A stretch of 38,430 bases of DNA, taken from an uncultured Gilliamella sp. (GTDB taxonomy: Bacteria; Pseudomonadota; Gammaproteobacteria; Enterobacterales; Enterobacteriaceae). Position 1 is the first letter of the stretch, and each line of letters starts with the position of its first letter. The stretch lies in the NCBI GenBank assembly GCA_945291235.1, contig CALYQY010000009.1, positions 1-38,430 on the forward strand. The letters run 5' to 3'. This document shows positions 10,315 to 21,644 of this stretch, in pieces. Below the pieces are notes generated by a model. That model did not search any database. It was not told the origin of the DNA and saw nothing but the letters and a program-made list of their open reading frames with translations. The translations under genes were made by a program, and so were the position numbers.

Positions 10315-11802
10315 TTACTCAGTTTTGTTATGATAACGTTTATACGCTTGTTTAAAATGATCTTCCACTATTTCGTTAGGTTTTTTATCACATAAACTAA
10401 AAATCACAATAGCGATTGAAGCAAATAAAAATCCGGGAATAAGTGAATAGAGATTGAACCAATTAAAATTGATCCATAGTAAAACGGTTATCGCACCAAC
10501 CACCATGCCAGCTAGTGCACCATTTCGGGTCATACGAGACCAAAATACTGAAAAAACCACAATAGGTCCAAAAGCCGCACCAAAGCCAGCCCAAGCATGG
10601 CTTACTAAATCAAGTACACTATTGTTAGGATTAATCGCCAGTAAAATCGCAATAACAGAAACAATTAATACCATAATGCGACCAACCCAAACCAATTCAC
10701 GTTGCTTAGCTTGTGGTCTAAAAAATGCACGATAAAAATCTTCCGTTAAAGCACTTGAGCAAACTAAGAGTTGGCAACTTAAGGTGCTCATCACTGCGGC
10801 TAAAATAGCAGCAAGTAAGATGCCTGCAATCCAAGGGTTAAACAGTAGTTTAGATAACTCAATAAAAATTCGTTCATGCTTACCATTATTAATTAAATCA
10901 GCCAGATCAGGATTATTAGCAAAAAAAGCAATACCAAAAAATCCAACCGTTATTGCACCAGCTAAACATAAAATCATCCATGTCATACTGATTCGACGAG
11001 CATTTTTCATCACCTCATGCGAATCTGCCGCCATAAATCTAGCTAAAATATGTGGTTGCCCAAAATAGCCTAACCCCCAACCTAATAATGAAACAATAGC
11101 AACAAAATCCATATGGGCAAATATGTTGGTATAATCAGGATTAAGCGATTTGATATTAGCCATTGCATCAGTAAAGCCACCGGCATTGACCATAACCATA
11201 ATCGGCGTCAGAATAAGTGCAAACATCATCAAACTAGCTTGAATGGTATCTGTCCAGCTAACAGCTAAAAAACCACCGATAAACGTATAAGCTATGGTAG
11301 CGCCGGCTCCAGCTAACATTGCCCAGCCGTAACTCATACCAAAGGTACTTTCGAACAATTTTGCACCAGCAACCACGCCAGAAGCGCAATAGATAGTAAA
11401 AAAGATAAGAATAATGACTGCCGAAATAATCCGTAACAACGTACTTTTATCATCAAATCGACGAGCAAAATAATCAGGTAAAGTTAAAGAGTTGTGATTG
11501 ATCTCAGTAAAAACTCGTAGCCGACCGGCAATAAGTAGCCAATTAAGGTACGCCCCAATAATTAGACCTATTGCAATCCAACTTTGCGAAATACCAAATA
11601 AAAAAACGGCACCCGGCAGTCCCATTAATAACCAACCACTCATGTCGGAAGCACCGGCAGAAAGCGCTGTCACAACACTACCAATACGACGTCCACCCAA
11701 TATATAATCACCAAAGTTTCGCGTTGCACGAAACGCAAAAAAACCAATCGCAATCATTCCTAAAATGTACACAGCAAAGGTGACAATCATTGGTAACGAC
11801 AT
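10315..11802 (-). CDS. putP: Sodium/proline symporter
   Basis: Inner-membrane Na+/solute symporter of the SSS family with about 13 hydrophobic segments over 495 residues (E. coli PutP 502). Family signatures visible are GGRRIGSVVTALSAGASDMSGW near residues 36-57 (shown in most SSS proteins as the Na+-site region) and YFGQPHILARFMA in the middle. These and the overall length point to proline as substrate. No putA gene is seen nearby, so use of proline as a carbon source cannot be inferred here. Start is ATG at 11802; a 265-base spacer separates it from the divergent nth. Confidence 0.93.
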   Translation of the reverse strand: MSLPMIVTFAVYILGMIAIGFFAFRATRNFGDYILGGRRIGSVVTALSAGASDMSGWLLMGLPGAVFLFGISQSWIAIGLIIGAYLNWLLIAGRLRVFTEINHNSLTLPDYFARRFDDKSTLLRIISAVIILIFFTIYCASGVVAGAKLFESTFGMSYGWAMLAGAGATIAYTFIGGFLAVSWTDTIQASLMMFALILTPIMVMVNAGGFTDAMANIKSLNPDYTNIFAHMDFVAIVSLLGWGLGYFGQPHILARFMAADSHEVMKNARRISMTWMILCLAGAITVGFFGIAFFANNPDLADLINNGKHERIFIELSKLLFNPWIAGILLAAILAAVMSTLSCQLLVCSSALTEDFYRAFFRPQAKQRELVWVGRIMVLIVSVIAILLAINPNNSVLDLVSHAWAGFGAAFGPIVVFSVFWSRMTRNGALAGMVVGAITVLLWINFNWFNLYSLIPGFLFASIAIVIFSLCDKKPNEIVEDHFKQAYKRYHNKTE

Positions 11803-12067
11803 TTTTATAACAAACCTTGTATTTATGAAATTAAAAAATGGTTAACTAGCTTATCACAAAAACCCCTTGCTAAAAAGCAGACAATCGAGAGATGTTCAAC
11901 AACAAAAAAGGAAAAATCACCTTAATCAAATCACTACACAGCGCTTCTATAAATACGCACGATATTTTTGATAGAATATATCAATATAAAAACTCAGTTT
12001 AATCTAAAGATAATACCAAAATTAAAGTATATAATAATGAATAATCTTTCTTATATATAATTATTAC

Positions 12068-12706
12068 GTGAAACAATCAACTCGCATTCAGATTTTAGAA
12101 AAGTTAAAACAACACATTAAAGATCCAACAACCGAACTGGTATATCAAACGCCTTTTGAATTACTTATTGCGGTTGTGCTTTCAGCGCAAGCAACCGATG
12201 TGAGCGTTAATAAAGCAACTAAGCCTTTATTTGCTGTTGCTAACACACCTGAACAAATTTTAGCACTTGGGGTTGAGAAGCTTAAACAGTACATACGCAC
12301 AATTGGACTGTATAATAGCAAGGCAGAAAACATTATTAAAACCTGTCAGATATTAATTGAAAGATATCAAAGCGAAGTACCGGAGAATTTTAATGCGCTT
12401 ATTTCGCTACCCGGTGTAGGCAGAAAAACCGCCAACGTAGTTTTAAACACGGCTTTTGGTTGGCCAACTATAGCGGTTGATACCCATATCTTTCGGGTAA
12501 GTAATCGTACTGGTTTTGCGCCCGGAAAAACCGTTGAAGCTGTTGAAGAAAAATTATTAAAAGTTGTCCCCGAAAAATATAAAATTAACTGTCACCACTG
12601 GTTAATTTTGCATGGGCGTTATACCTGCATTGCCCGAAAACCTCGTTGCGGGGCTTGTGTTATTGAAGATTTATGTGAATTTAAACAAAAAGTTTACCCA
12701 GAGTGA
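12068..12706 (+). CDS. nth: Endonuclease III
   Basis: Base-excision-repair DNA glycosylase/AP lyase for oxidised pyrimidines. The helix-hairpin-helix LPGVGRKTANVV holds the catalytic lysine and GWPTIAVDTHIFRV the catalytic aspartate. The C-terminus shows the [4Fe-4S] ligands with spacing C-x6-C-x2-C-x5-C (CIARKPRCGACVIEDLC). At 212 residues it matches E. coli Nth (211). The start is a GTG, supported by alignment of KQSTRIQILEKL with the E. coli N-terminus. No Shine-Dalgarno sequence is seen, and TATAAT-like boxes lie at 12030-12035 and 12056-12061, so the leader may be very short. Confidence 0.96.
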   Translation: MKQSTRIQILEKLKQHIKDPTTELVYQTPFELLIAVVLSAQATDVSVNKATKPLFAVANTPEQILALGVEKLKQYIRTIGLYNSKAENIIKTCQILIERYQSEVPENFNALISLPGVGRKTANVVLNTAFGWPTIAVDTHIFRVSNRTGFAPGKTVEAVEEKLLKVVPEKYKINCHHWLILHGRYTCIARKPRCGACVIEDLCEFKQKVYPE

Positions 12707-12712
12707 TAACCA

Positions 12713-13243
12713 ATGTCTGATAAATTTAATTTAAGTGATGAAGACCTAAGCTTGTTTAAAAGTAGTATTGGTAATACTAAAAAAATAAAACAAGACACCG
12801 TGATTCATAAACCACAAAAACGCACCCAAAAAGTGATTGAAACACAAAAACAGCAATTAGCAAAAATAAATGCTGAGTTTTATTTTTCTGATAATTATCA
12901 GCCACTGTTACAACAAGATCCTATTCGCTACAGTCGTGAAAATGCTGATCCTTATGAGATTAAACAATTACGTCGGGGATTTTATGAGCCAGAATTCTTT
13001 TTAGATCTGCATGGACTAACTCAAAAAGAGGCGAAAAAAGAAATAGCCGCACTCATCGCGGCCTGTTTACGCGAAAAAGCACAATGTGCTTGTATTATGT
13101 ATGGGCATGGCAAAAATATTCTGAAAAAACAGACTCCGATGTGGTTAGCACAACATCCTAACATTATCTGTTTTCATCAAGCACCGAAAGAATTTGGTGG
13201 GAGTGCCGCATTACTCATTTTATTTGATGTTATCAATGAGTAG
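12713..13243 (+). CDS. smrB: Smr-domain endonuclease SmrB
   Basis: 176 residues, close to E. coli SmrB (183). The C-terminal Smr domain carries FLDLHGLTQKEAKKEI and MYGHGKNILKKQTPMWLAQHP, the DLHG and GHGK signatures. In E. coli SmrB recognises collided ribosomes and cleaves the mRNA between them. The N-terminal part (SDEDLSLFKSSIGNTKKIKQD) is the usual family extension. It starts 6 bases after nth and probably shares its transcript. A 575-base spacer with a small RNA follows. Confidence 0.94.
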   Translation: MSDKFNLSDEDLSLFKSSIGNTKKIKQDTVIHKPQKRTQKVIETQKQQLAKINAEFYFSDNYQPLLQQDPIRYSRENADPYEIKQLRRGFYEPEFFLDLHGLTQKEAKKEIAALIAACLREKAQCACIMYGHGKNILKKQTPMWLAQHPNIICFHQAPKEFGGSAALLILFDVINE

Positions 13244-13506
13244 AAATAAACCTGAATAGTATCAACCTTATCATATAAAGCTTTACTGAACCAAATCATG
13301 TTTATCTGTGTAATTCATGTCTTTTTATTATCAATGTGCTGAATTCGATACTATTTTGGTGAAGGTAAGAGATTATATTGAAGCCTACCATACGAATAAA
13401 TAAAGATATGTTTAGATTGAAGCTGTTTGCGCTTTTCTTGAAGTAAGTAGATCACTCTATAGTGGAGCCCAATAAATAAAAATGGGATTGACTCCTCACA
13501 CAAAAT
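13244..13506. other. Non-coding stretch between smrB and the RyhB-like RNA
   Basis: No convincing gene is seen. All frames are broken by stops. A short frame near 13430-13475 reads IEAVCAFLEVSRSLYSGAQ and stops; it faintly resembles the start of an IS3-type OrfB transposase, but it is too short and isolated to call a pseudogene. Confidence 0.4.
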
Positions 13507-13592
13507 AAAAAAGCCAGCATAGGTTGGCTAGGCTGGCAAACATTGGAAGCAATGTGAGCAATGTCATACTTTTTCAGAAGTCTTTCAACTCT
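13507..13592 (-). ncRNA. ryhB: RyhB-like iron-responsive small RNA
   Basis: On the minus strand, 13565-13544 reads GACATTGCTCAC followed by ATTGCTTCCA, identical (from memory) to the conserved pairing core of E. coli RyhB. It is followed by a terminator: GCCAGC (13537-13532) and GCTGGC (13518-13513) with an inner TAG/CTA pairing, then six T residues (13512-13507). Upstream, a Fur box occupies 13610-13628. RNA length would be about 85-90 nt, as in E. coli (90). RyhB pairs through Hfq with mRNAs of iron-using proteins and lowers their expression when iron is short. The exact 5' end is inferred from a weak -10 (TACTTT, 13603-13598). Confidence 0.9.
13513..13537 (-). terminator. Intrinsic terminator of the RyhB-like RNA
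   Basis: GCCAGC/GCTGGC stem with a mismatch and an inner TAG/CTA pair, loop CCAAC, and a run of six T at 13512-13507 read on the minus strand. Confidence 0.85.
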
Positions 13593-13609
13593 CTAACAAA
13601 GTACAATTG

Positions 13610-13628
13610 AATGATAATCATTCTCATT
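13610..13628 (-). promoter_or_regulatory. Fur box of ryhB promoter
   Basis: The minus strand reads AATGAGAATGATTATCATT, 18 of 19 positions identical to the classic Fur operator AATGATAATGATTATCATT. It lies about 20-35 bases upstream of the predicted RNA start and would cover the -35 region, so Fe-Fur should repress the RNA. Confidence 0.88.
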
Positions 13629-13740
13629 AATAAAAGCAAGTAGTTTTTTTGATTTTTTCCAAATAAAGAAGATAGACCGATCTAATTAACCAGCATGGAA
13701 ATGCTAACTAATTGATTCTATGAAAAGAAATTAAGATAAG

Positions 13741-13761
13741 TGCAGGGTAAGTTACCCTGCA
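13741..13761. terminator. Perfect hairpin downstream of obgE
   Basis: TGCAGGGTAA (13741-13750) and TTACCCTGCA (13752-13761) are perfect inverted copies with one base between. The minus-strand side continues into a moderately T-rich stretch (CTTATCTTAATTTCTTTT), the plus side into TTGTAGAAATTATTATTTTT. It probably ends the rplU-rpmA-yhbE-obgE transcript, but there is no clean U-run. Confidence 0.55.
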
Positions 13762-13818
13762 TTGTAGAAATTATTATTTTTAATTACAAATGAGATAGCC
13801 GCGATAAATACCGCTTTA

Positions 13819-15953
<2,135 letters not shown>

Positions 15954-15985
15954 AATGGGTAATATTATATAAAATTCAAGAAATG

Positions 15986-16014
15986 AAAAAAGCCCCACAA
16001 TAACTGTGAGGCTT
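15986..16014 (-). terminator. Hairpin terminator between rpmA and yhbE
   Basis: On the minus strand GCCTCACA and TGTGGGGC (one G-U pair) flank a 5-base loop and are followed by six T residues. It would end part of the rplU-rpmA transcripts, leaving yhbE-obgE to read-through or their own promoter. Confidence 0.85.
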
Positions 16015-16039
16015 CTATAAACTTTTGAACCGCTTTTAA

Positions 16040-16300
16040 TTAGCTGTTAGCAATTACACTAACATAACGACGGTTTTTTGGTCCTTTAACTTCGAATTTT
16101 ACTTGTCCATCGATTAAGGCAAATAGTGTATGGTCACGACCACAACCTACGTTTGTGCCTGGGTGGAATTGAGTTCCACGTTGACGAACTAAGATATTTC
16201 CAGCAAGAACTTCTTGACTACCATAACGTTTAACACCTAAACGTTTACTTTGGGAATCACGACCATTACGTGATGAACCACCAGCCTTCTTATGTGCCAT
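16040..16300 (-). CDS. rpmA: 50S ribosomal protein L27
   Basis: 86 residues, one more than E. coli L27. It begins [20 protein letters not shown], the flexible N-terminus that reaches the peptidyl transferase centre, and contains the signature [20 protein letters not shown]. It lies 15 bases downstream of rplU, the conserved ribosomal pair, and is followed by a terminator at 15986-16014. Confidence 0.99.
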   Translation of the reverse strand: MAHKKAGGSSRNGRDSQSKRLGVKRYGSQEVLAGNILVRQRGTQFHPGTNVGCGRDHTLFALIDGQVKFEVKGPKNRRYVSVIANS

Positions 16301-16315
16301 TGTTCGATACTCCTA

Positions 16316-16624
16316 TTAAGCGATTGCAGTGATCTTCACATCAGTGAACCACTGACGGTGACCTTGTTGTTTACGATAGTGTTTACGACGACGGAATTTA
16401 ACGATTTTCACTTTGTCACCACGACCGTGTTCAACAATCTCTGCTTTAATTGTTGCACCTTCAACAAACGGAGCACCAACTTTGATGTCTTCACCATTTG
16501 CTACCATTAAAACTTTATCGAAAACAACTTCTGCACCTGTTTCGACTTCAATTTTTTCCAAGCGAACGACTTGCCCTTCGCTAACTCGGTGTTGTTTACC
16601 ACCACTTTGGAAAACTGCGTACAT
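16316..16624 (-). CDS. rplU: 50S ribosomal protein L21
   Basis: 102 residues (E. coli 103). Starts [18 protein letters not shown] and ends with the RNA-binding signature [20 protein letters not shown], both diagnostic for L21. First gene of the rplU-rpmA-yhbE-obgE unit, with a strong promoter at 16702-16730 and a roughly 70-base leader holding a hairpin. Confidence 0.99.
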   Translation of the reverse strand: MYAVFQSGGKQHRVSEGQVVRLEKIEVETGAEVVFDKVLMVANGEDIKVGAPFVEGATIKAEIVEHGRGDKVKIVKFRRRKHYRKQQGHRQWFTDVKITAIA

Positions 16625-16638
16625 ACTTAACTCCGCAA

Positions 16639-16677
16639 TAAAAAGCAGACGATTCCTGATTTAACATATATGTCTGC
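16639..16677 (-). promoter_or_regulatory. Possible attenuator hairpin in the rplU leader
   Basis: Within the predicted 5' leader, GCAGAC (16677-16672) pairs with GTCTGC (16650-16645) around a 21-base loop and is followed by TTTTTATT. The arrangement resembles a leader terminator and could serve autoregulation by L21. The stem is only 6 bp. Confidence 0.35.
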
Positions 16678-16701
16678 ATTGATTAATCTTATAGGGCGTG
16701 A

Positions 16702-16730
16702 ATTTTACGCAAAATTTATTCTTGTTGCAA
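16702..16730 (-). promoter_or_regulatory. Promoter of rplU
   Basis: Minus strand: TTGCAA (16730-16725), exactly 17 bases, then TAAAAT (16707-16702). Predicted start near 16695, giving a leader of about 70 bases. Confidence 0.7.
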
Positions 16731-16837
16731 GCTCTGTTTACTAAAAGATCGCAAAAAGTTATAAAAAAGATCTGAGACATACCGTTTTAGCGTTACAATA
16801 TGATAAATCATTATTTACTTGGTAATTTATTTATAAG

Positions 16838-18661
16838 ATGTCAAGCGGCAAAATACCCAAAAAAAAGACCAATTATCACGCCTCGACAATTAATCGCTTC
16901 TCATTATGGATGTTTTTTCTCGGGATAATTGCGTTAATCGCATTATCCATCTCCATTCAAGTTGCTAATGATACCAAAGGTAGTGCTTACCTAATTAATC
17001 AATTAGGGCTAATTCGCATGAAAAGCTATCAGCTATTATCGATGATCCCATTAAGCCAACAAGATAATTATCGCTTAGATATATTTAATGATATTACCAG
17101 CGAAAAACAACACTCAACTCTCTTTAAACAATATCACTTATCAAGTGAATTTGAACAGTTACAACACAAATGGGCAAGCTCAATAAAACCCAAAATACAT
17201 CAAGCCCAACAAATGGATACAATCAGAGAGGATATTGAACAATTTGTCCTACAAACTAATGAGTTAGTAAATAAAATAGATCAGAAAACTGAAAATCAAA
17301 TTCAATATATTTTCCGCTTACAACAACTGTTTATCATTATTATAGCGATATTTCTTATTGCACAATGTTACTATTTACGCCGTTATCTTCTCAACCCTTG
17401 GCGTAAACTTATTAATATGGCCGAAGCCATTTCCAAACACAATTTCAGTGAACGTTTTACTATTAGATCAAGAAAAAACGAATTTGATTTATTGGGCTTG
17501 GCATTAAACAATATGTCTGAGCAAATTGAATCCCAATACTTATTACTCGAAGAGCGAGTAGCCGAAAAAACAGCCGAATTACAACAAACCAATAAAATCA
17601 TTTCGTTTCAATATCAAGCAACCAAACAACTCCACACATCAGAACCATTATGTGAACGTTTTTTAATCATACTGCGCCAATTAGAAGAGTTAGTTCCACT
17701 TACCCAATTCCAGATTCGCTTTTATGAATCAAAAGACCCTGAACACTATCAACAGATCAGTTATGATAATGAGCAAAAATTGCCTTATTGCCAAAATCCC
17801 CATTGCCATGCTTGCTTAATTCCTTCGAAACCTTATCCAAAAAATGGTTTTCAACGTTATTGGTACCTACAAGATAATGGAGAAAAGCTCGGCGTTTTAT
17901 TTGCCAGTCAACCACTAGAAGTAACCCTAAGTGACGAGCAAGAAAATCTAATTACCGGGTTAATTGAGCAGATGACAACAGCCATAATGCTCGATAGGCA
18001 GATAGAACAACAAAAACAGTATCTATTAATGAAAGAGCGCTCAGCAATGGCTAGAGAATTACATGACTCGATAGCTCAATCCCTTTCTTGTCTAAAAATA
18101 CACCTAAGTTGTTTACAAATGCAATCGGATCTGACTTCACAAAATAGCATTGATCTATTGGCTACCATGCGTAAAGAGGTCAATATCACCTATTCGCAAT
18201 TAAGAGAGTTGATCACCTCTTTCCGGTTACGCCTTAACCAGACAGGCTTTTATGCCAGTTTAATGGAGTTAATAGAAGAATTTAATCAAAAGCTAAAATT
18301 TAATATTCAACTCAAATATCAATTACCGCTCAACATTATCCAAAGTAAACATGCTTTTCATTTATTGCAATTTCTTCGTGAAGCACTCAATAATGTCTAC
18401 AAACATGCAAAAGCGACACAAGTCATCATTGATTTAACAATTGATGACAATCAAATTATTACCTTAAGCATTGCTGATAACGGCATCGGTATACAAAACA
18501 ATGTAAAACAAGACAACCATTATGGTATGGTGATAATGCGTGATAGAGCTGAAATACTTAATGGCAATTTGATCATCAATAGTCAACCACAACAAGGTAC
18601 GCAAGTTATGATAAAATTTAAAGCCAACAACACCATTCCATTTAAGACAATAGAAGAGTAA
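16838..18661 (+). CDS. narX: Nitrate/nitrite sensor histidine kinase NarX
   Basis: 607-residue inner-membrane sensor. Order: transmembrane segment 1 (about 23-43), periplasmic domain opening with a P-box-like stretch (INQLGLIRMKSYQLL), transmembrane segment 2 (about 163-180), HAMP domain, a central module with a cysteine cluster (CQNPHCHAC), HisKA_3 dimerisation domain with phospho-acceptor His409 (ARELHDSIAQSLS), and an ATPase domain (REALNNVYKHAKA, IADNGIG). Length and cysteine cluster favour NarX (598 in E. coli) over NarQ. It sits 4 bases upstream of narL. NarX senses nitrate and nitrite and phosphorylates or dephosphorylates NarL. No clear ribosome-binding site precedes the ATG. Confidence 0.9.
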   Translation: MSSGKIPKKKTNYHASTINRFSLWMFFLGIIALIALSISIQVANDTKGSAYLINQLGLIRMKSYQLLSMIPLSQQDNYRLDIFNDITSEKQHSTLFKQYHLSSEFEQLQHKWASSIKPKIHQAQQMDTIREDIEQFVLQTNELVNKIDQKTENQIQYIFRLQQLFIIIIAIFLIAQCYYLRRYLLNPWRKLINMAEAISKHNFSERFTIRSRKNEFDLLGLALNNMSEQIESQYLLLEERVAEKTAELQQTNKIISFQYQATKQLHTSEPLCERFLIILRQLEELVPLTQFQIRFYESKDPEHYQQISYDNEQKLPYCQNPHCHACLIPSKPYPKNGFQRYWYLQDNGEKLGVLFASQPLEVTLSDEQENLITGLIEQMTTAIMLDRQIEQQKQYLLMKERSAMARELHDSIAQSLSCLKIHLSCLQMQSDLTSQNSIDLLATMRKEVNITYSQLRELITSFRLRLNQTGFYASLMELIEEFNQKLKFNIQLKYQLPLNIIQSKHAFHLLQFLREALNNVYKHAKATQVIIDLTIDDNQIITLSIADNGIGIQNNVKQDNHYGMVIMRDRAEILNGNLIINSQPQQGTQVMIKFKANNTIPFKTIEE

Positions 18662-18665
18662 CCAA

Positions 18666-19319
18666 ATGGAGCAGATAAAAAGTTCAATACTGCTAATTGA
18701 CGATCACCCTATGTTAAGAAATGGCGTAAAGCAATTAATTAATACTGTTAACCACTTTGAAGTTGTAGGTGAAACAGGATTAGGTACTGAAGGGATTAAA
18801 TTAGCGGAAAAACTTGAACCGGAAATTATTTTATTAGATATCAATATTCATGGTATGAGTGGTTTAGAAATTTTACGTTATTTACGTGAAAAAAACATCT
18901 CAAGCCGGATCATCATGTTTACCGTATCAGATGACAAAGAAGATATTATATCCGCCCTTAAAAATGGTGCTGACGGCTATTTATTAAAAGATATGGAGCC
19001 AGAAGACTTTCTCAACGCTTTAAAAGATATTGCGGAGGGAAAAGTTATTATGGATGAAGCCATTTCGCACATTATTATCAATTATATGCGCCAAAGCACA
19101 AAGCCACAGACCAAACAAATTCATGATGTAAAGTTACTCACACCAAGAGAACATGAGATATTTAATCTACTGGTGCAAGGTCTATCTAACAAATTGATCG
19201 CAAAAGATTTGGATATAGTGGAAAGTACCGTAAAAGTGCATGTAAAAAGTATTTTTAAGAAATTAAATTTCAAATCACGCATGGAAATGACCGTATGGTA
19301 TTTACAGAGCAAAGAGTAA
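18666..19319 (+). CDS. narL: Nitrate response regulator NarL
   Basis: 217-residue response regulator. The receiver has acidic residues D12 and D13, phospho-acceptor D58 (IILLDINIHG) and the lysine in GADGYLLKDMEPED, a block identical to E. coli NarL. A LuxR-type helix-turn-helix follows (LTPREHEIFNLLVQGLSNK, DIVESTVKVHVKSIFKKL). Strong similarity to NarL and pairing with narX favour NarL over NarP. Under nitrate it activates or represses genes of anaerobic respiration. It converges on nirB-nirD-nirC-cysG, a likely target. Confidence 0.92.
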   Translation: MEQIKSSILLIDDHPMLRNGVKQLINTVNHFEVVGETGLGTEGIKLAEKLEPEIILLDINIHGMSGLEILRYLREKNISSRIIMFTVSDDKEDIISALKNGADGYLLKDMEPEDFLNALKDIAEGKVIMDEAISHIIINYMRQSTKPQTKQIHDVKLLTPREHEIFNLLVQGLSNKLIAKDLDIVESTVKVHVKSIFKKLNFKSRMEMTVWYLQSKE

Positions 19320-19418
19320 TGCATTAATTGAAGATAATTGATTATACTGAACTCAATTGAAGCTTTTAAAGGCCGTTACCTATTGAATGATGCTATTAAA
19401 CGGCTAACGTTTAGATAA

Positions 19419-19455
19419 CCGGCAAGACCACCATTTTGTAAAGTAGCCTTGCCGG
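19419..19455. terminator. Inverted repeat between narL and cysG
   Basis: CCGGCAAG (19419-19426) and CTTGCCGG (19448-19455) are perfect inverted copies with a 21-base loop, placed between two convergent genes. No U-run follows on either side, so termination is plausible but unproven. Confidence 0.5.
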
Positions 19456-19461
19456 CTTAAA

Positions 19462-20835
19462 TTAATGATTTGAAAACCAATTGAGTTTTTCTCGCAGCGC
19501 AACAACTGGCCCGACAATGATTAAACTTGGACTACGCGCTTGTAAAGCCAATGAGGCTAAATCACAAAGCAAACCTGCTACCACTTTCTGTTTGGTGCTG
19601 GTACCTTCCTCAACAATTGCTACCGGCGTTTGCTCATTCATGCCATGCTGAATTAATTGCTGACTAATATTTTGCGCTTGTGAAAGTCCCATATAAAAGA
19701 CTAACGTCTGCTTTTCCGCCGCTAAACTTTGCCAATCAAGATGACTACCATCTTTTAAATGTCCGGTAATTAAACGAACACTATGTGCATAATTACGGTG
19801 AGTCAATGGAATACCGCTATAAGCTGAACATCCAGAGGCAGCGGTAATACCGGGCACGACAGAAAATGGAATATTTGCATTAAATAGGGTTTCAAGTTCT
19901 TCCCCACCACGACCAAAGATAAACGGATCGCCCCCTTTTAACCGAACCACCCGCAAACCTTTTTGCGCTTGTTCTAATAAGATCTGATTGATCTGTTCTT
20001 GAGGAACGCAGTGATACCCTGCCCGCTTACCCACAAATATCCGTTGAGCATCACGCCTTGCCAGATTCATTATCTCATCGGAGACTAAACGGTCATAAAC
20101 AATAATATCAGCTTGTTGGAGCTGCTGTAATCCTTTTAATGTCAATAACCCTGCATCACCCGGACCTGCACCGACTAAAACAACTTCGCCCCGATCATCA
20201 AGCGAAAGTTCAAATAGCTCATTGGTTAACTTTTCAACCTGCTGTGAATCATTATTGGCAATGGCTTGCGCTAACCGATCATGAGTAAAAAGCTTCTCCC
20301 AAAAACGGCGACGCTCAGTCAGTGTTTTATAAGTCTGTTTGGCTTTATTACGTAAATAACCTGCATATTGCGCTAATTTACCTAAATGCTGGGGTAAAAT
20401 CGATTCAAGTTTTTCTCGTAATAAACGAGCTAAAACCGGTGCATGCCCGGCAGAAGATACGGCAACCATAATCGGCGAACGATCAATAATAGAAGGCATA
20501 ATAAAGCTGGCATCTTTCGGTGAATCAACTACATTACAAAAGATACGGCGATTTTCCGCCGCTAAACTGACCGCTTGATTTGTCTGCTGACAATTTGTTG
20601 CAGCTATAACCAACCATTTATTATCCAGCAATTGGGCATTGAATTCGCCTTGCTCAAGTACCAACTGATTCTGTTTTTGCCAGCATAAAAATTGCTCATT
20701 AAATTCAAGCGCATTAACCGTTAACTTTGCACCCGCTTCAAGTAATAGCCGAGCTTTTCGCTCGGCAATTTCACCACCACCAACTAACAGACATTCACGG
20801 TTTTCTAACTTACAAAATAGTGGTAAATAATCCAT
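19462..20835 (-). CDS. cysG: Siroheme synthase CysG (trifunctional)
   Basis: Makes siroheme, the cofactor of NirB, from uroporphyrinogen III. N-terminal half (about 1-210) is the precorrin-2 dehydrogenase/ferrochelatase with [18 protein letters not shown] and [18 protein letters not shown]. The C-terminal half is the SAM uroporphyrinogen methyltransferase with [33 protein letters not shown] and [20 protein letters not shown]. At 457 residues it equals E. coli CysG. It is the last gene of nirB-nirD-nirC-cysG, 10 bases after nirC, so cofactor supply is tied to the enzyme. Confidence 0.97.
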   Translation of the reverse strand: MDYLPLFCKLENRECLLVGGGEIAERKARLLLEAGAKLTVNALEFNEQFLCWQKQNQLVLEQGEFNAQLLDNKWLVIAATNCQQTNQAVSLAAENRRIFCNVVDSPKDASFIMPSIIDRSPIMVAVSSAGHAPVLARLLREKLESILPQHLGKLAQYAGYLRNKAKQTYKTLTERRRFWEKLFTHDRLAQAIANNDSQQVEKLTNELFELSLDDRGEVVLVGAGPGDAGLLTLKGLQQLQQADIIVYDRLVSDEIMNLARRDAQRIFVGKRAGYHCVPQEQINQILLEQAQKGLRVVRLKGGDPFIFGRGGEELETLFNANIPFSVVPGITAASGCSAYSGIPLTHRNYAHSVRLITGHLKDGSHLDWQSLAAEKQTLVFYMGLSQAQNISQQLIQHGMNEQTPVAIVEEGTSTKQKVVAGLLCDLASLALQARSPSLIIVGPVVALREKLNWFSNH

Positions 20836-20845
20836 AATGGCGCTG

Positions 20846-21619
20846 TTATCCTTTTGGTCGCTCTGTTTTAGGCGTTGAATACCAGTATCCTAATCCCATA
20901 AAGACCGCACCGGAAACAATATTACCCAGCGAGACCCAAAGTAAATTATGACCGATACCCACTAAATTATAAGCTTCACTATGATCACCAAACCATGAAA
21001 GTGAAAACAACGTCATATTGGCAACGGAATGTTCATAACCACAAGCAATAAAAGCAAGTAAACACCACCAAATGGCAATAAATTTGGCTGACCCTTCAAC
21101 ACGATTTGCCATCCAAATGGCTAAACACACTAACCAGTTACACAAAATGCCACGAAAAAATAGCGCACTCGCCGGTGCCATTGTTTTAGCCAGTGCAGCG
21201 CTATGCACTAAGCTGGTATTGACTGATAATAATGGTGTTGAGGCATAAAAATATAATGCGGCTACAAAAATAGATCCCAATAAATTAGCTAACCACGTCT
21301 GCGGTAAAACAAGCCACATTTGCTTATTTGTGATCTTGTTACATTTAACACCAAAAGTTAAAAACATGGTGTGACCAGTAAACAACTCTGACCCGGCGAT
21401 AACAACTAAAGTTAAGGCGATACCAAATGTTGCACCCATAACTAACGGTCTTAACGAAGGATCGAGCAAATTGCCTAATGTGAAAATTAAAATAATGCCA
21501 AGACCAACATAAGCGCCCGCCATAGCAGAACTTAACCAAAACCCAAATGGATTAGTTTTGGCTAAACGAACAATACGTGCTGCATTAGTAGCACATTTAT
21601 TAATTGTTTCGGTATACAT
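20846..21619 (-). CDS. nirC: Nitrite transporter NirC
   Basis: 257-residue formate/nitrite transporter (FNT) family channel with six hydrophobic segments. The family signature [15 protein letters not shown] and the loop [14 protein letters not shown] are present. NirC moves nitrite across the inner membrane. It lies between nirD and cysG, the E. coli order, and is 11 residues shorter than E. coli NirC (268). Convergence of context and signature makes formate (FocA) unlikely. Confidence 0.95.
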   Translation of the reverse strand: MYTETINKCATNAARIVRLAKTNPFGFWLSSAMAGAYVGLGIILIFTLGNLLDPSLRPLVMGATFGIALTLVVIAGSELFTGHTMFLTFGVKCNKITNKQMWLVLPQTWLANLLGSIFVAALYFYASTPLLSVNTSLVHSAALAKTMAPASALFFRGILCNWLVCLAIWMANRVEGSAKFIAIWWCLLAFIACGYEHSVANMTLFSLSWFGDHSEAYNLVGIGHNLLWVSLGNIVSGAVFMGLGYWYSTPKTERPKG

Positions 21620-21644
21620 AACTATCTAAACCTTAAAAACTGTT

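Noticed and set aside
13321..13475. Possible IS3 transposase remnant downstream of smrB
   Set aside because: Only a 19-residue frame hints at an OrfB start, with stops on either side and no terminal inverted repeats or target duplications seen.
15954..15998. GTG start for YhbE at 15998
   Set aside because: It would place the coding start inside the rpmA terminator hairpin; the ATG at 15953 gives exactly the E. coli protein length.
16838..18661. Sensor kinase as NarQ
   Set aside because: Length above 600, the central cysteine cluster and coupling to a NarL-type regulator fit NarX better, although NarQ-like function is not excluded.
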